A DNA stretch of 64,000 nt from Mesotaenium endlicherianum (Eukaryota; Streptophyta; Zygnematophyceae; Zygnematales; Mesotaeniaceae), in assembly GCA_009602735.1 (NCBI GenBank), contig WELA01000805.1:227462-291461 (forward strand), read 5' to 3'. The position numbers were made by a program, and so were the translations under genes. This document shows positions 35,669 to 46,268 of the stretch, one piece after another. Below the pieces are notes generated by a model that saw only the letters and a list, made by a program, of their open reading frames with translations, was not told the origin of the DNA and ran no database searches. How positions within the stretch are numbered: the stretch's first letter is position 1; each line of letters begins with the position of its first letter.

Positions 35669-35850
35669 ATTGTGAAACCTGTTGCTATTTGGCCGAAGCT
35701 TCTTTGCTCTTAGCCACAGTCTTCAATTCTTCATTGTGAGTTTGTCATTTCTCAATTCATCACTTTAAGCAGAATTCTAGCATGTGCTTCTTGCAAAAGG
35801 ACTTTTGAGCACTTGAAATCCGACCAGCAAGTCATCATCTTATGCGTCTC
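35669..35850 (+). repeat. Diverged host repeat, copy 2, right part
   Basis: Resumes the repeat cut by element B and matches about 26540-26700, for example the shared aattctagcat and gcaaaaggactt blocks. Confidence 0.6.
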
Positions 35851-35937
35851 TTATGCACACAGGTGTTTGTCGTAGTTTATGTTCAAGATTATCCTAACAA
35901 ACCAAAGTGGCCTACTCTGATCCCTATCAAGATAAAA

Positions 35938-36535
35938 CGACTTACCAATAGGCGATTAACAATTAATAAAAGATCTTTATGTTAGCGAGTAATATGTATG
36001 GTTTCTTCTGTTAACTGATTCAACAGCAAAAGAAAATACACTAGCGGTATACGATACTCATAAGTCAATTGCAAGTAAACGAGCATCAATTATGCGATTG
36101 GTAAACTCGTACATAAGCAAGGTTAGAAAACAATTCGCATCAATGGCTTCTCGCCTTGGATTCAGATATCTTTCAGTAAGCTATACAAGAGAGTTGGCCT
36201 CGTTTTCGAATGCCAAACTCAAGGGCACTACCTAGCATATGTACATGGAATGAGTTCACTGTTCAACAGCAAGTGCGATGGCACCGCCCACCCGGGAGTT
36301 AACCACGTCGATAGGATCTTGGCTAACCAAATCTACAGCCATCTCCCATCATCCCAAATCGCCATCCACCCTAAGGGTGTCATCTGGCCACTCATCTATC
36401 ACACCACACTTAGATGCATAACTAGGTAGTTTGCTGCTACCGAGTACGGCAGTTAACAGACTATCAAAGAATGAGTCAGGGAGCTGACCTAATTGACTTC
36501 AGTCTGCTGCTCCCGGCTAAGTCACTAAACTAAGT
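35938..36535 (-). mobile_element. Old B-type LTR relic (solo or truncated)
   Basis: Reverse complement of most of the element B LTR, from the end near cttaccaataggcgatt to about ctaagtcactaaact. No coding region of the family adjoins it. It is much more diverged than the B or G LTRs and closer to LTR H, so it is an older insertion. Confidence 0.85.
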
Positions 36536-37796
36536 AGTAGAAATCGGATGCGGAGAGATGGGGGAAGCGAGAAGATAGAAGCTTGATTCGATGAAGGAAA
36601 AGATAATTCATTTGTAGAATATCGAATGAATGTACGATGCGTTTGGGCGACTTTATAGTCATCGTGTGGAACGGGCAAAAATGTAACGGTCGTAAATAAG
36701 TTAGTCTACTCCCGAATAGATAGTGGCGGATAGTGCTCAATTGGTCGTTGGCGCATTGCGCTATGAGTCGTTGACAACATTTATTGTCTTCTAAACTTAT
36801 CTAGAATTATCCTTCATACGTATGAGTCTATACACGTATATAATGGGTACGATATGTGTACATGACACGGGTTTGCATATTGCACGCGTCATGCATTCCG
36901 CACGACAAAGTCAAGTTTAGTTTCTGGTCTTTAGCCTAGCTCAGATCAACCTTGTCAGGTTGACCTTGCTGGTCTTCTGAGGTGAATTTGACCTTGTGTC
37001 ACCTTGTGCCGTATTCTGACTCGCCGCAATTTCTGCCGCGCGTGTCAGACCGACAATAACCTTAAGTGGCGACATGGTGCACCATGATGTTTTTATATTC
37101 GGGGCCATTTGGGGCTGATCATTGATGCCAATTGATGGAGTCGTCGAGCTAGACTGGTCACAGTAGGATCGCTGACTTTGGTCGCGCACGGGGGTGCGCC
37201 ACGGCCCCGTTTTCTTGTTAAGAACATGACCGTCCACACCAGGTCCACACGACCCCGCGGCAGGAGGAGGTCAATAGTCGACCAGTTAGATTAGCCAGCC
37301 TTGTCACATCGATGGCTCATGCAGCTCAAGGGCCGAAATCACGACAGTTCAAATTGCGTACCTCTGGATGTCTCTGGATAATCATTGGCAATTACGGAGA
37401 AATTTATTACTGTTGCTGACTGTTGCGTCTTGTAGCTCCTCGTTTTCTCGTTGTTGACATAAATTTGTGGCTCGATAGCGTATCGTGGGCAGAATCGAAT
37501 AGTTCTTGCATGATGATGGCTGGACAGGACCAATGCGAACAGTAACTCTTTTTACTTATACTCGCCATGTCTCTCCTGTTCTAATTCAGTGGTAGACGAT
37601 CGGCTAGTGAGTGGACAGTGTCTTGTATCCATGCTGCAAACGAAGTCTAGGACCCGCACGCATGCCTGACAATCAGAAGCATTAATAGACCTTGCCGTCA
37701 CTTGTAGGCAAAATAAGTTGATTGACATTATTCTAAGAATGCTTCAAGCCTGCTGCCCTTAGGTCGCATATACAATTGGGAACCAGTCTGTGTCAC
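36536..37796. other. Intergenic region upstream of the acetyltransferase gene
   Basis: No coding exon was recognised. About 36935-37060 is related to 18590-18700 (shared caaccttgt..ggttgac and tgactcgccgc). The last few hundred bases should contain the promoter of the gene starting at 37797, but no clear TATA element could be chosen. Confidence 0.45.
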
Positions 37797-40700
37797 ATGG
37801 CGACCTCTTTCAGTGCCTGGCTGTCTGATCGGCAATATATTGCCATATGTGACAATGGACAATCTGCAATTGCGCGGAATTTCAAGCAGAAGTGTAGGCG
37901 AGTATACAGTAGTGCGTGTAGCAGCAGCAATGCTAGTAAATTCTTGATGAAATTAATGAACAAAGGTGTGAGACATGTAAATACATGCAAATCAGCTAGC
38001 TTGTCCACTTCTATGAGCAATGTGATAGGCTTGTCAACTTTGACTGGTCTGAAGGACAACCATTTTTCTTGCACTGGAGTAAATCCTCGCACTTCATTAG
38101 CAGCAGGGACTAGAGGCACAGTCACCCACAGAAGGGCTCTATCCTGCAGTGCTTTGGCCAATGTAGATCTTAATTCTGCTGCTGACACAGCTCTTACGCA
38201 TCAAAGTATGCAGAAAAAATGTACAGATGTTCTAACGGAGCCAGATGGGGAGGAAGTAAGTCTTGGTACCCAACAATTTGAAGGGCAGAAGCAAGAGACA
38301 GAATTGAAGCTCAGGCAGGTGGAAATGGATGAAGTGGACTTCAAGGGCAATGTATCCGAAAAGCAACAAGCTGGCTATCAGATACTAGCAGCTGAAGAAG
38401 CAGCCCAGATGTGGGTAGGGGACTACTTCTACACCTACATTCTTGCTCGCTCTTTTCCAGGAAGGTCTGCAGGTGAAGCTGATGTGTTTAGGACTCCCCA
38501 TGACCTCACATGTGTGCAGAAAGAACCTCATGTAATCCACACACCAAATTACATATACTCCCTTGTGAAAGAAGTGTCATTCTTTCTGGAACGTAGCATG
38601 TCCTATACGAAAACCACTAGTGGTACTTTGGGATGTGTCACTGAGGGTGGATAGCAGTACGCTCCAACATGCGCTGCTCACAGGGATGCAATGCTCCACG
38701 ATGCGATAAAATTTCAAAAAAAGAGACGTTGCAGAAGGACGAGTATTGCTTTCGCAACTTGACAGCATAAGGTTTGGGAGAGAAGGAACGGAATAAGTAC
38801 ATGCTAGTGGTAAGCAGCATGAGCAAGGCGTCTAAGGCAAAGGAGTTGCCAATGGTCATGGCTGGGGCTGGGTGGAATGCAGTCAGCCGCATGGCTGAGG
38901 GCTGAGGCTCATTTTGAGCCCCAACAACATTCGAGGTCAGCAAAACAAAAGCTCTCGTGGCTTTCTGGATACTTGACTTGGAGGAGTGAGCCGAGTTCTT
39001 TTCCTGTCATCCACTTTCATCATCCTTTTCTTACGGGCTTTCAAACAGAACAAGCGCTGAATTTGCAATGAGAGTGGAGAAAGAAGACCGCCATCATTCT
39101 CGTGTTTGCATACAAGTGAGGGACTTGCATGATTGTATATGACTGTGTTCTGTCTCCTGTGTCAATTCTAGTGTGATGACAGGTTCACAGAGAGCCTGAA
39201 GAAGCGCTTCGCTGAGCAGGTATGGAAACCTTCATGCCAACCAAAGTATTAAGCTCCCTGAGGTCAGCTCGACAGATACTGGCTGTTGTACGATGCTTCT
39301 CCGCCATCATGTTAAAATCCTCCATTCTCTTCTCTGCAATGAAGTTAGATGTGGGGGCCTCCAAGGATATGAGGAGATGTGTGTTTGTGTATCTGTTTCC
39401 TCATCTACATTTATGTGCAAACATTTGAGGAAAATGTATCTACGTCCATAGTGCATATTTATTCTTCATGTGTGGATGTGTGTGTCGCTTTTTCTCATGC
39501 AGGAATTTCAGTCGCTGAGGACAAAGTGTCGAGGGAGATTTGAGCAATCATTGAAGACTGTCTGCTTAGTAGCTGTAAGTATATTAACGAGCATTGCTGG
39601 TACCATAGCAGATAGAGCTCAAGCACTCTTAAACAATTGAACCATAATGGTTTCTCTTGCTTGCCTGTTTTCAAGGTCGTCCGCGTCTCCAAACTACATG
39701 TTTACGCTTGCGCCGGAATAATGAGTGCAGCATAGTGATGTAACATTGCCCCTTGATCATAATCGCAGATTGAGACAGATACTGAGGCAGATGCTGCCAG
39801 TGGTACACCCAGGTCTTTGCTGGAAAATACTCTGGGCACGCTTGACGTGAGCATGCGCCAGCTTGGGCCACGTGAAATATTGCCTGAAGTAAGCACACTG
39901 GGAGCCCTATTCCTTCTGTTTTCACATCATCTCTTCCTTCTCATCAAAGGTCGTCCCTCGTATGAAAGAACTTCAAGGGGCAACCTATCATATTGCATTC
40001 ATCCAGGAAACAAAAGAAACATATTTCATTTTTCGGTGCTATTTTGGGATGAATGGGCGCAATCTGAATTGACAACCAACCTCCTTACGTGTAGGTTATG
40101 ATGCCACTGGATCCAATCGCAAGTACTGCAGAAGCCTTGCAGGGCCTCTTTAGAAAGCTGGTACAGTGTTCGTGTCACTTTTATTATGACGCCCACATCT
40201 TATACTTGAATTGTAAATTATTGGTGTTCTGAATTATCACGTGACTGGTGAATGCGACTCGTGCAGCAGACGCAAGCAGAGCCTCGTATAGAAGGGGGTG
40301 GAACAAGAAGACGCACATATGGGTACATATCAAATGTATGTGTCGCCAAAACAGCAAGGCGAAGACGCATCGGTTACAACCTACTACAAGCTGCCATCAG
40401 GGCAGCATCAGACTGGGGTGAGTGCATGCATCTGCTTCAAGAAAGAACCTTTCCTAATATTTCTCATGTGGCACCTGTGGTGAGTGTCCTTTACTGTCTT
40501 CATAACAAATAGCAACTCTTTCACATGGCTTCGTCATGCAGGATTGGAGGATCTATATTGTCACGTCAATGTTGACAATCAACCTGCATGGGACCTCTAT
40601 ATGCAGAGCGGATTTACGGTAAGCTCTCTATATAATTATTCCTTCTTCCTGTTTCACTCCCTCCTAAGGTCTTTCCTCAGCTGCATGCACTACATGCCCC

Positions 40701-40805
40701 TATTTATCCATCTTTGCTTTCTGGCAGGTGCTGCATGAGACTTCTGGAGTCTATTCAAAGAAGCCTCTGGAGAATACAGCTCTTCTACATCTGAAGCTGC
40801 CCTGA
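37797..40805 (+). CDS. GNAT-family N-acetyltransferase, probably plastid-targeted
   Basis: ATG at 37797 opens a long first exon ending before about 38650 (donor not fixed). Later exons: about 39049-39115, 39172-39219, 39503-39574, 39769-39888, 40095-40160, 40267-40417, 40542-40618 and 40728-40805 (stop 40803-40805); phases agree from 39172 on. The Ser/Arg-rich N-terminus (MATSFSAWLSDRQYI, then CRRVYSSACSSSNASK) resembles a plastid transit peptide. The acetyl-CoA domain is spread over small exons: GTLDVSMRQLGPREI (beta strand), YGYISNVCVAKTARRRRIGYN (acetyl-CoA loop), then LEDLYCHVNVDNQPAWDLYMQSGFT (beta 5, alpha 4), ending VLHETSGVYSKK. Such enzymes acetylate lysines or N-termini of plastid proteins. 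In the loop an Arg stands where the usual R-x-x-G-x-G/A has its first Gly. The gene converges on the coiled-coil gene; their stops are 126 bp apart. Confidence 0.82.
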
Positions 40806-40931
40806 AGAGGGTTGAAGGTTTATCGTGTACAGGTCAATTTTGAATGTATATAACAATTTGTTTAATTTTCCTTGCTGAATACAGAGGCAAGCGTATTGCA
40901 GTTTAGCAGTGTAACGTAGTGAATTAGTCTA

Positions 40932-43592
40932 TCAAGTTACAGTTGTACCTCCTTGCTTTCTGCCATAAATGTCTATCAATAGATCATCATCATCGTCTTT
41001 GTCATCGACAATCTCCTTGTAGTCAGTTGCACTTATTTCTTGTATATCATCATCATACAGCGGCCTGAAGCGTGGTCTCTTTGAGAAGGGCTTGCTTATG
41101 AAATTTCCTGATGACGGCCTAGGCCCAACGGGTGGAGGATTGGGCATGCTGGACTTGATCTGGAGTGGTAAAACTTGTTGTTGTTTTGGGTTGACTTCAT
41201 GCCTGGCCTGCAATTATCCATCATTATGTAGACAAAACGTGCAAGACTTGAGATGCTCAAGGACGTAGGTCTCCATTGCCATGGGAGCATGCTAAGCAGT
41301 TTTGCTTTGGACCCAACTATGAAAAACGATGATTGATGATAAAAGTGGTTCATATTTATCTTGAAGTGCGGCAGGATATGTACCTGGATGTCAGAACACT
41401 GGACATGTTGTGTATTATCAAGAGGCTGTCTCCTTGTATACTGAGTATCTGAAGTACGCCTTAAAGGAGCTGCCCTGAGACCAGACAGAGGGCCTCCACG
41501 GAAAGTATGGGCAGCAGCAGCACGCTGCAAGACCAATCAAAATGTTATGGGGTAAGCTGTCACTTGATACGCGCACATATAGACGATGCACATGAGGCAA
41601 GTTGTGATTACTGAAGACGATTGCTAACTTCCATGCCTGAACTAGTGGTTGACATCACCTTTGAAAAGATATGCTAGCACAAAGTGACTATCTCATATAT
41701 TATAACTATGATTTCAATAGTTACCTCATGCCAATATCGCTTTCTTGGAGTAGTGTTCTCCTTTGCCCCCTCTTCGGAGTTCATGTAGGCTTGAGACAAG
41801 TCTTCAACCCTGAAACCCAAATAAAGCCCTCTCTCATAGCACGTTTAGGACCTCAAATCTGTAATTCCAGGGTGCAATCCACATACCCCCATCAAATCAT
41901 GGAAAACATGACAATTTTCCCAGCAGAACTTACTCTTGCTGTTGAAGCTCCAGCCTACGGAGCTTTTTCTGGCACTGCCCAATATTGTTGGATAGCTGCA
42001 GCTCCTCCTCTGCATACACAGTAACCAACCTTGGCATAACAGCTTCTAAAAGAGGGCCGAGTATTCTCTTAGAGAAGTTATAAGCATAAGACATAAATAT
42101 ACCACATGCTTGTTGACGAAGGCATCCCCTCCTATACACACCTGCAAGCTTCGGTAGTTGGAGCCGCATCCCGACAATACAATCCTCAAACTGAGCTTTC
42201 TCATCATCCAGGGCACCAAGGTGGGCATATAATGACATTGTGCGGCTGCCTGCCTTATGCTCCTCCCATGCTCGTCTATATCCTGCAACTTGATGATCGA
42301 GATCTTTTCTTCTGGCTCCAAGCTCTTCCACACGAAGAAGCAGGCCTGAAGCAAGCGAAGCTGGACAGTCAGCCGTCGCCTCACAGCGACATCACTCTGC
42401 TAACCTTTGCCGCCGTGCATCCTCTAAAGTTTCAACAACACAAGAATGTACTCTTGACTGAATAAAAAATTAGTTACTGCTTTCATAGAACCTGTCTGAC
42501 ATATGAAACACCTACCTTAAGCGTAAATAATAGCACATACACGTAACATATTTGTACTGCCTTTGTCTAGATTTTTAGTGTTTCTGCTGGTCAATCATGC
42601 AGACGCACCTTCGCATTGCTGACCCGAGTATAGAAGCTTGCTTTTCTTCTCTGCAGATAGCTTGTCCACTTTCGTGTGCTCATCTTCTATGCTTTCAATA
42701 AGAGCATCAGCTTCCACCTCCAGTGAAAATATTTTCTCTGTTAGGTCATGCCTTATCACTTTCTGCCTTTCAATTGCTCTTATATCATGAAACTTTTTGC
42801 ACATAGCAATGAAGTTTTCTCTGCACATCCAAAGGTTCGCACTTAAACACGTGTGGCAATTTTAGCAGTTGCCAATGACATCTGCTTCTTGCAAATGCTG
42901 ATATCATTTTGCTTTTTGTGAATGAACTATGTCGTTTCCCGCAGCAGAATGCACCTGCTGCCCTTGATTGAAGATTGTATGGCCTCATTGGAGTCGGTAA
43001 GTGACTGAATTTCTTGTCCAAGAAGCTCCTGCTCCTTCTGCAGTGCACCTGCAGCAATTGTGGCAGATATATTGATATATTCCATACATATATATAGCAC
43101 CAGAATGAAATACTGTGCTCCAGAGGCACTCTATACAATTGAGCTCGGGTCTAGAAAATAACTAGTCATCACATTCTTTCACACAGGCACTAGAGCCTTC
43201 AAAATTTAATTGGAGCTTGGGCAACAGAGCGAGGACTGACCAGCAAGAGCTTTCAAAATCCCCTCTTCATGCTCTTGCTCACATAACAATTTGAGCAGCG
43301 CTTGTTCTTCCTGCTGCACTTGTAGTGTCTTTTCTTGATTCTTTACGATCCCGGATTCAATTGACTTTGTCTTCTTGATTTCAAGGGACAGCTCTTCTGC
43401 AGTCTAGCGAACAAGTAGAACAAACTGTGTCGGTAAGTGAAAGATAATAACATGCAAGGGGCCGCAGATGTGCCTTTGAAACCAATCACAGCCACCTAAA
43501 TCTGAAAGTCCTGTCATGTTCTATTGGCTCACTTTGTCAAGCTCCCTCTTTAGCTGTGTCACTTGTTGAAGAACATTAGTTATCGCCTCCAT
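40932..43592 (-). CDS. Coiled-coil protein with acidic C-terminus, unidentified
   Basis: Exons on the minus strand, 5' to 3': 43592-43533 (ATG at 43592; MEAITNVLQQVTQLKRELDK), 43403-43241, 43048-42955, 42841-42624, then less certain 42457-42405, 42345-42142 and about 42064-41934, followed by 41524-41384 and 41207-40932 (stop at 40934-40932). Phases agree through the first four exons and between the last two; the middle joins could not be reconciled, so an exon edge is wrong, a small exon is missed, or the copy is damaged. The protein is mostly Glu/Lys/Gln/Leu-rich coiled coil (TAEELSLEIKKTKSIES, KEQELLGQEIQSLTDSNEA), then a basic Pro-rich stretch (SKPFSKRPRFRPLYDDD) and a very acidic tail (DDKDDDDDLLIDIYG). 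That mix would suit a scaffold or chromosome- or cytoskeleton-associated protein, but no family was recognised. Confidence 0.62.
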
Positions 43593-44048
43593 AGACAGTG
43601 TCGGCTGATGTCAGCAATGCATTGAAGGTTGCACGTGCAGCAGAGAGACTTGACAAGTCAAGCTAACCCAATTGAATGTTAATCCCATCACTAAATGCAA
43701 AGTTCACCGTTGCCTTCACGACGAATTCGTAATCTGCTCTACATACATAAAACTACGCAACAAAACCGCTAGCCAATCTTCGCAGGGCGCTTTAAGAGAA
43801 CCGTGTGCTCCTGCCTCCGACACGTCTTTGTGGAAATCGAAGAGCAACATACATGTTGATCACCCGCATATAAGAGTTCCAATTAAGTTACATGTGAACA
43901 ATCCGCTTGTATCACCCGCAAAAGAGTTAAAATTAAGTCACATGTTAAGTCACGTGTAAAGAATCCGCTCGTTCCAGAGCATTTCAGACCTCCACTTCAC
44001 TGCACAAGAAAAAGAATATAAAACGTATTGAGACCATGGACATCACCT
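43593..44048. other. Intergenic region between the coiled-coil gene and tRNA genes
   Basis: Contains the presumed promoter of the minus-strand coiled-coil gene. About 43858-43972 is an imperfect tandem pair of a unit of about 57 bp (cacccgca..agagtt..aattaagt..acatgt..aatccgct). A 15-bp segment at 43826-43840 is the exact reverse complement of 44143-44157 beyond the first tRNA. Confidence 0.6.
43858..43972 (+). repeat. Imperfect tandem duplication upstream of the tRNA pair
   Basis: Two copies of a unit of about 57 bp, each with atcacccgca, agagtt, aattaagt, acatgt and aatccgct in the same order. Confidence 0.7.
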
Positions 44049-44121
44049 GCCGGCCTAGCTCAGTTGGTAGAGCGCAAGGCTCTTAACCTTGTGGTCCAGG
44101 GTTCGAGCCCCTGGGCCGGCG
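44049..44121 (+). tRNA. tRNA-Lys (anticodon CTT), copy 1
   Basis: A full 73-nt cloverleaf: acceptor stem GCCGGCC/GGCCGGC with discriminator G, D arm GCTC/GAGC, anticodon stem CAAGG/CCTTG around loop CTCTTAA (anticodon CTT, reading AAG), variable loop TGGTC, and T arm CAGGG/CCCTG with loop TTCGAGC. A and B boxes are intact and there is no intron. A TTTT Pol III stop follows near 44165. CCA is not encoded, as expected for a nuclear gene. Confidence 0.97.
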
Positions 44122-44440
44122 TACAACGCCCCGAGGACCATCTCGATTTCCACAAAGTGATCCCCTTTTATCAGTCTGAGCTTCCGAAACAAGCCGTACT
44201 GTTCTTCTCGATCGATATCGTAACCCTCGGGCTGGCGGAAGGTATAACGCAATATAACGACATTGCTTCCTGTGGTATCTCCGAGTAGTATCTATCTGTG
44301 GTATCAGTTGAGCATTACTTGAAGTATTTGGAATTATTCATAAGCACAGTCAATTGTCTGCGATTTCATCGTTTTTGATATAATGTAATCAGTATAAGTT
44401 CGTAATATAGTACTGTAAGTTTATATTCCGTATGTCATCG

Positions 44441-44513
44441 GCCGGCCTAGCTCAGTTGGTAGAGCGCAAGGCTCTTAACCTTGTGGTCCAGGGTTCGAGC
44501 CCCTGGGCCGGCG
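44441..44513 (+). tRNA. tRNA-Lys (anticodon CTT), copy 2
   Basis: Identical to copy 1 over all 73 nt. The 3' flanks of both copies share acgccccgaggac and a tttccaca block, so a unit including flank was duplicated. The starts are 392 bp apart. A TTTT stop lies about 40 nt downstream. Confidence 0.97.
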
Positions 44514-44583
44514 CTATACGCCCCGAGGACACCCCTCGGTTTCCACACGGTACCCTTTTGTCCTCGAGTTTCTTAAACTTTCC

Positions 44584-44598
44584 CCTGGGCCGGCGCCA
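44584..44598 (+). pseudogene. 3' fragment of a third tRNA-Lys copy
   Basis: The sequence cccctgggccggcg exactly repeats the T-stem/acceptor 3' end of the two tRNA genes, followed by a T run. Nothing of the 5' half remains. Confidence 0.65.
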
Positions 44599-44889
44599 GA
44601 TTTTTTATTTCCTTTTATACGAACGAACAGCTCCAACTTATTCATTCATCTTTTCCTTCTCATTTGGGAAGGCAGGTCCTTCCACTCCGTTTCAGGTCCG
44701 TTTCAGGTCACTCAACACCAGGCCCTTCGACATACATACGACCAAATTTGCGGATTTCAAGAACATCCTTAGGCAAGCTCTGGTCGATACATGGAGGCCA
44801 TGTATGTGTACTCACTGAAATGCTTCTTGCAAATAAGAAAGTTGGATTGTTAGCTCCTGGTTGCTAGGCAGCATCTGCAGCAGCAAGTT

Positions 44890-45095
44890 CTTGTGCCTAA
44901 GTGGATAAACATACCACATGGAACAAGGATGGGATTCTTGAAGGAATGGCTATCATGAAAAAGTGCAAACCGCGACATGAAGGTGGTCAGAGAAGGGACC
45001 CTGCTTTCTTCAAGCAACCTACGGACTGGCGCTAGATGACCACGACCATTGAGGACCAGCAAGATGACAGTGCTGTAGAAGATGAAATCTGGATA
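44890..45095 (+). pseudogene. Relic related to the extra 3' region of element B
   Basis: The best block is about 44998-45090, aligning with about 33960-34055 of element B; peptide-level similarity is clear over PAFF..QP.DWR and DQQ.D. It is far more diverged than B from G, so it belongs to an older or different lineage, and it is decayed. Confidence 0.7.
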
Positions 45096-46268
45096 CGGTG
45101 CGTACGGATTCGCCGATTCGCCGTCCGTACAGAACGTGAGAGTCAAACCTGTACGAAATATGCCAAAATACGTGAGTGTCGATGGAACAAATCGACTATG
45201 AATCGGCATTAAATCCAAAAATCAGGTTATACGCCAATACGGAGTATCACGACACGGAATATTACAATACGTACAATTCGGCCAAAAGAGGCTGTACGGG
45301 AATATTTTAAAACTAGGCTCTGCTTAGGACCCAACTGGACAGACTGACAAAGTCGACCCCGGTAATATCTGAGGAGCAGGGAGAATTCAAAGAGGAGCAA
45401 GACACAAAAGCAGAGTCTAGCCGTGCCAAGGGCAGAGACCCCAGCAAAGCCTGCCACATTGCAGCAGACTGTATGATCTGTGGCCAAAAGGGCCTTGAGG
45501 CAGCTGCAGGGGAGAGGCAAGAAGGCTAAAAGGGGCGGAGTGCCCTAGTGGAAGCGTAGTGACTCAGGAGGAAAAGAACTAGTTGCAATCATATTAAAGA
45601 GTGCAGCGGCATATTACTAAGAAAGCCTAGGAAACTTACTCAAGTTGTTGAGTAAAATGAAATTGCTCACAAATGGACTAGGATGAAAGGCCTTGTCATA
45701 ACACACCCGTAGAAATTTACAGAAGTCAAAATTGATAAGAAATGAGGAAGTTATGTCTATTTATAGTTTCCTGACCTAAGTCCTCCTCTCTAGGCGGGAG
45801 GGCCGCTTAGCAACGGATTTTCCTAAGAGTTTGTCAAATTGTCCCTTCCATAATATTCGTGAGTGGGCCAGATCAGTCTCATCTGACGTGTCGGGTTGAT
45901 TTGACGTCCACATGCATGCATACAAATATCTAGGATATACTAACTTAGACGCGCTAGACTAATCCGAAAGTTCTAGGTAAATCGACCTAGTCGGCACTCC
46001 GCGTCAACCGAACTTACGTGAAGGTTCGAATTCACTTTAATGGGCCAGATCGCACTACGCTGTCGGTCAATCCGACGGTCGCGCTCACCGCGAATTAAGG
46101 ACAGTCGTCAACCGACCTCAAAACTAAACAAACTTCGAAAATCCATAACTCTCTCAAAACTTGACCAAATTCGATGAACTTTATATCAAAATGACCACAA
46201 ACATGCATTCTATGTTACTATGCAATCAAAATATACTTTCATGTAACTAAAAAATGCACTTTGTAAAC

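Larger units (their letters stand above)
44514..45526. other. Region between the tRNA genes and element C, with a retroelement relic
   Basis: After the tRNA fragment, about 44890-45095 holds a decayed relative of the extra coding region of element B. About 45095-45300 is unusually rich in TACG/CGTA. About 45330-45526 has a purine-rich stretch that may be another retroelement remnant. No host exon was seen. Confidence 0.5.

Noticed and set aside
43858-43972. Possible CRISPR-like array
   Set aside because: Only two imperfect adjacent copies without spacers in a eukaryotic context; a plain tandem duplication.
44028-44288. Open frames running through the tRNA genes
   Set aside because: The tRNA cloverleaf and its exact duplication explain the sequence; similar frames at both copies come from the same tRNA.
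45330-45526. Host exon or zinc knuckle in the purine-rich stretch before element C
   Set aside because: The Cys/His spacing does not fit a CCHC knuckle and no splice signals support an exon.
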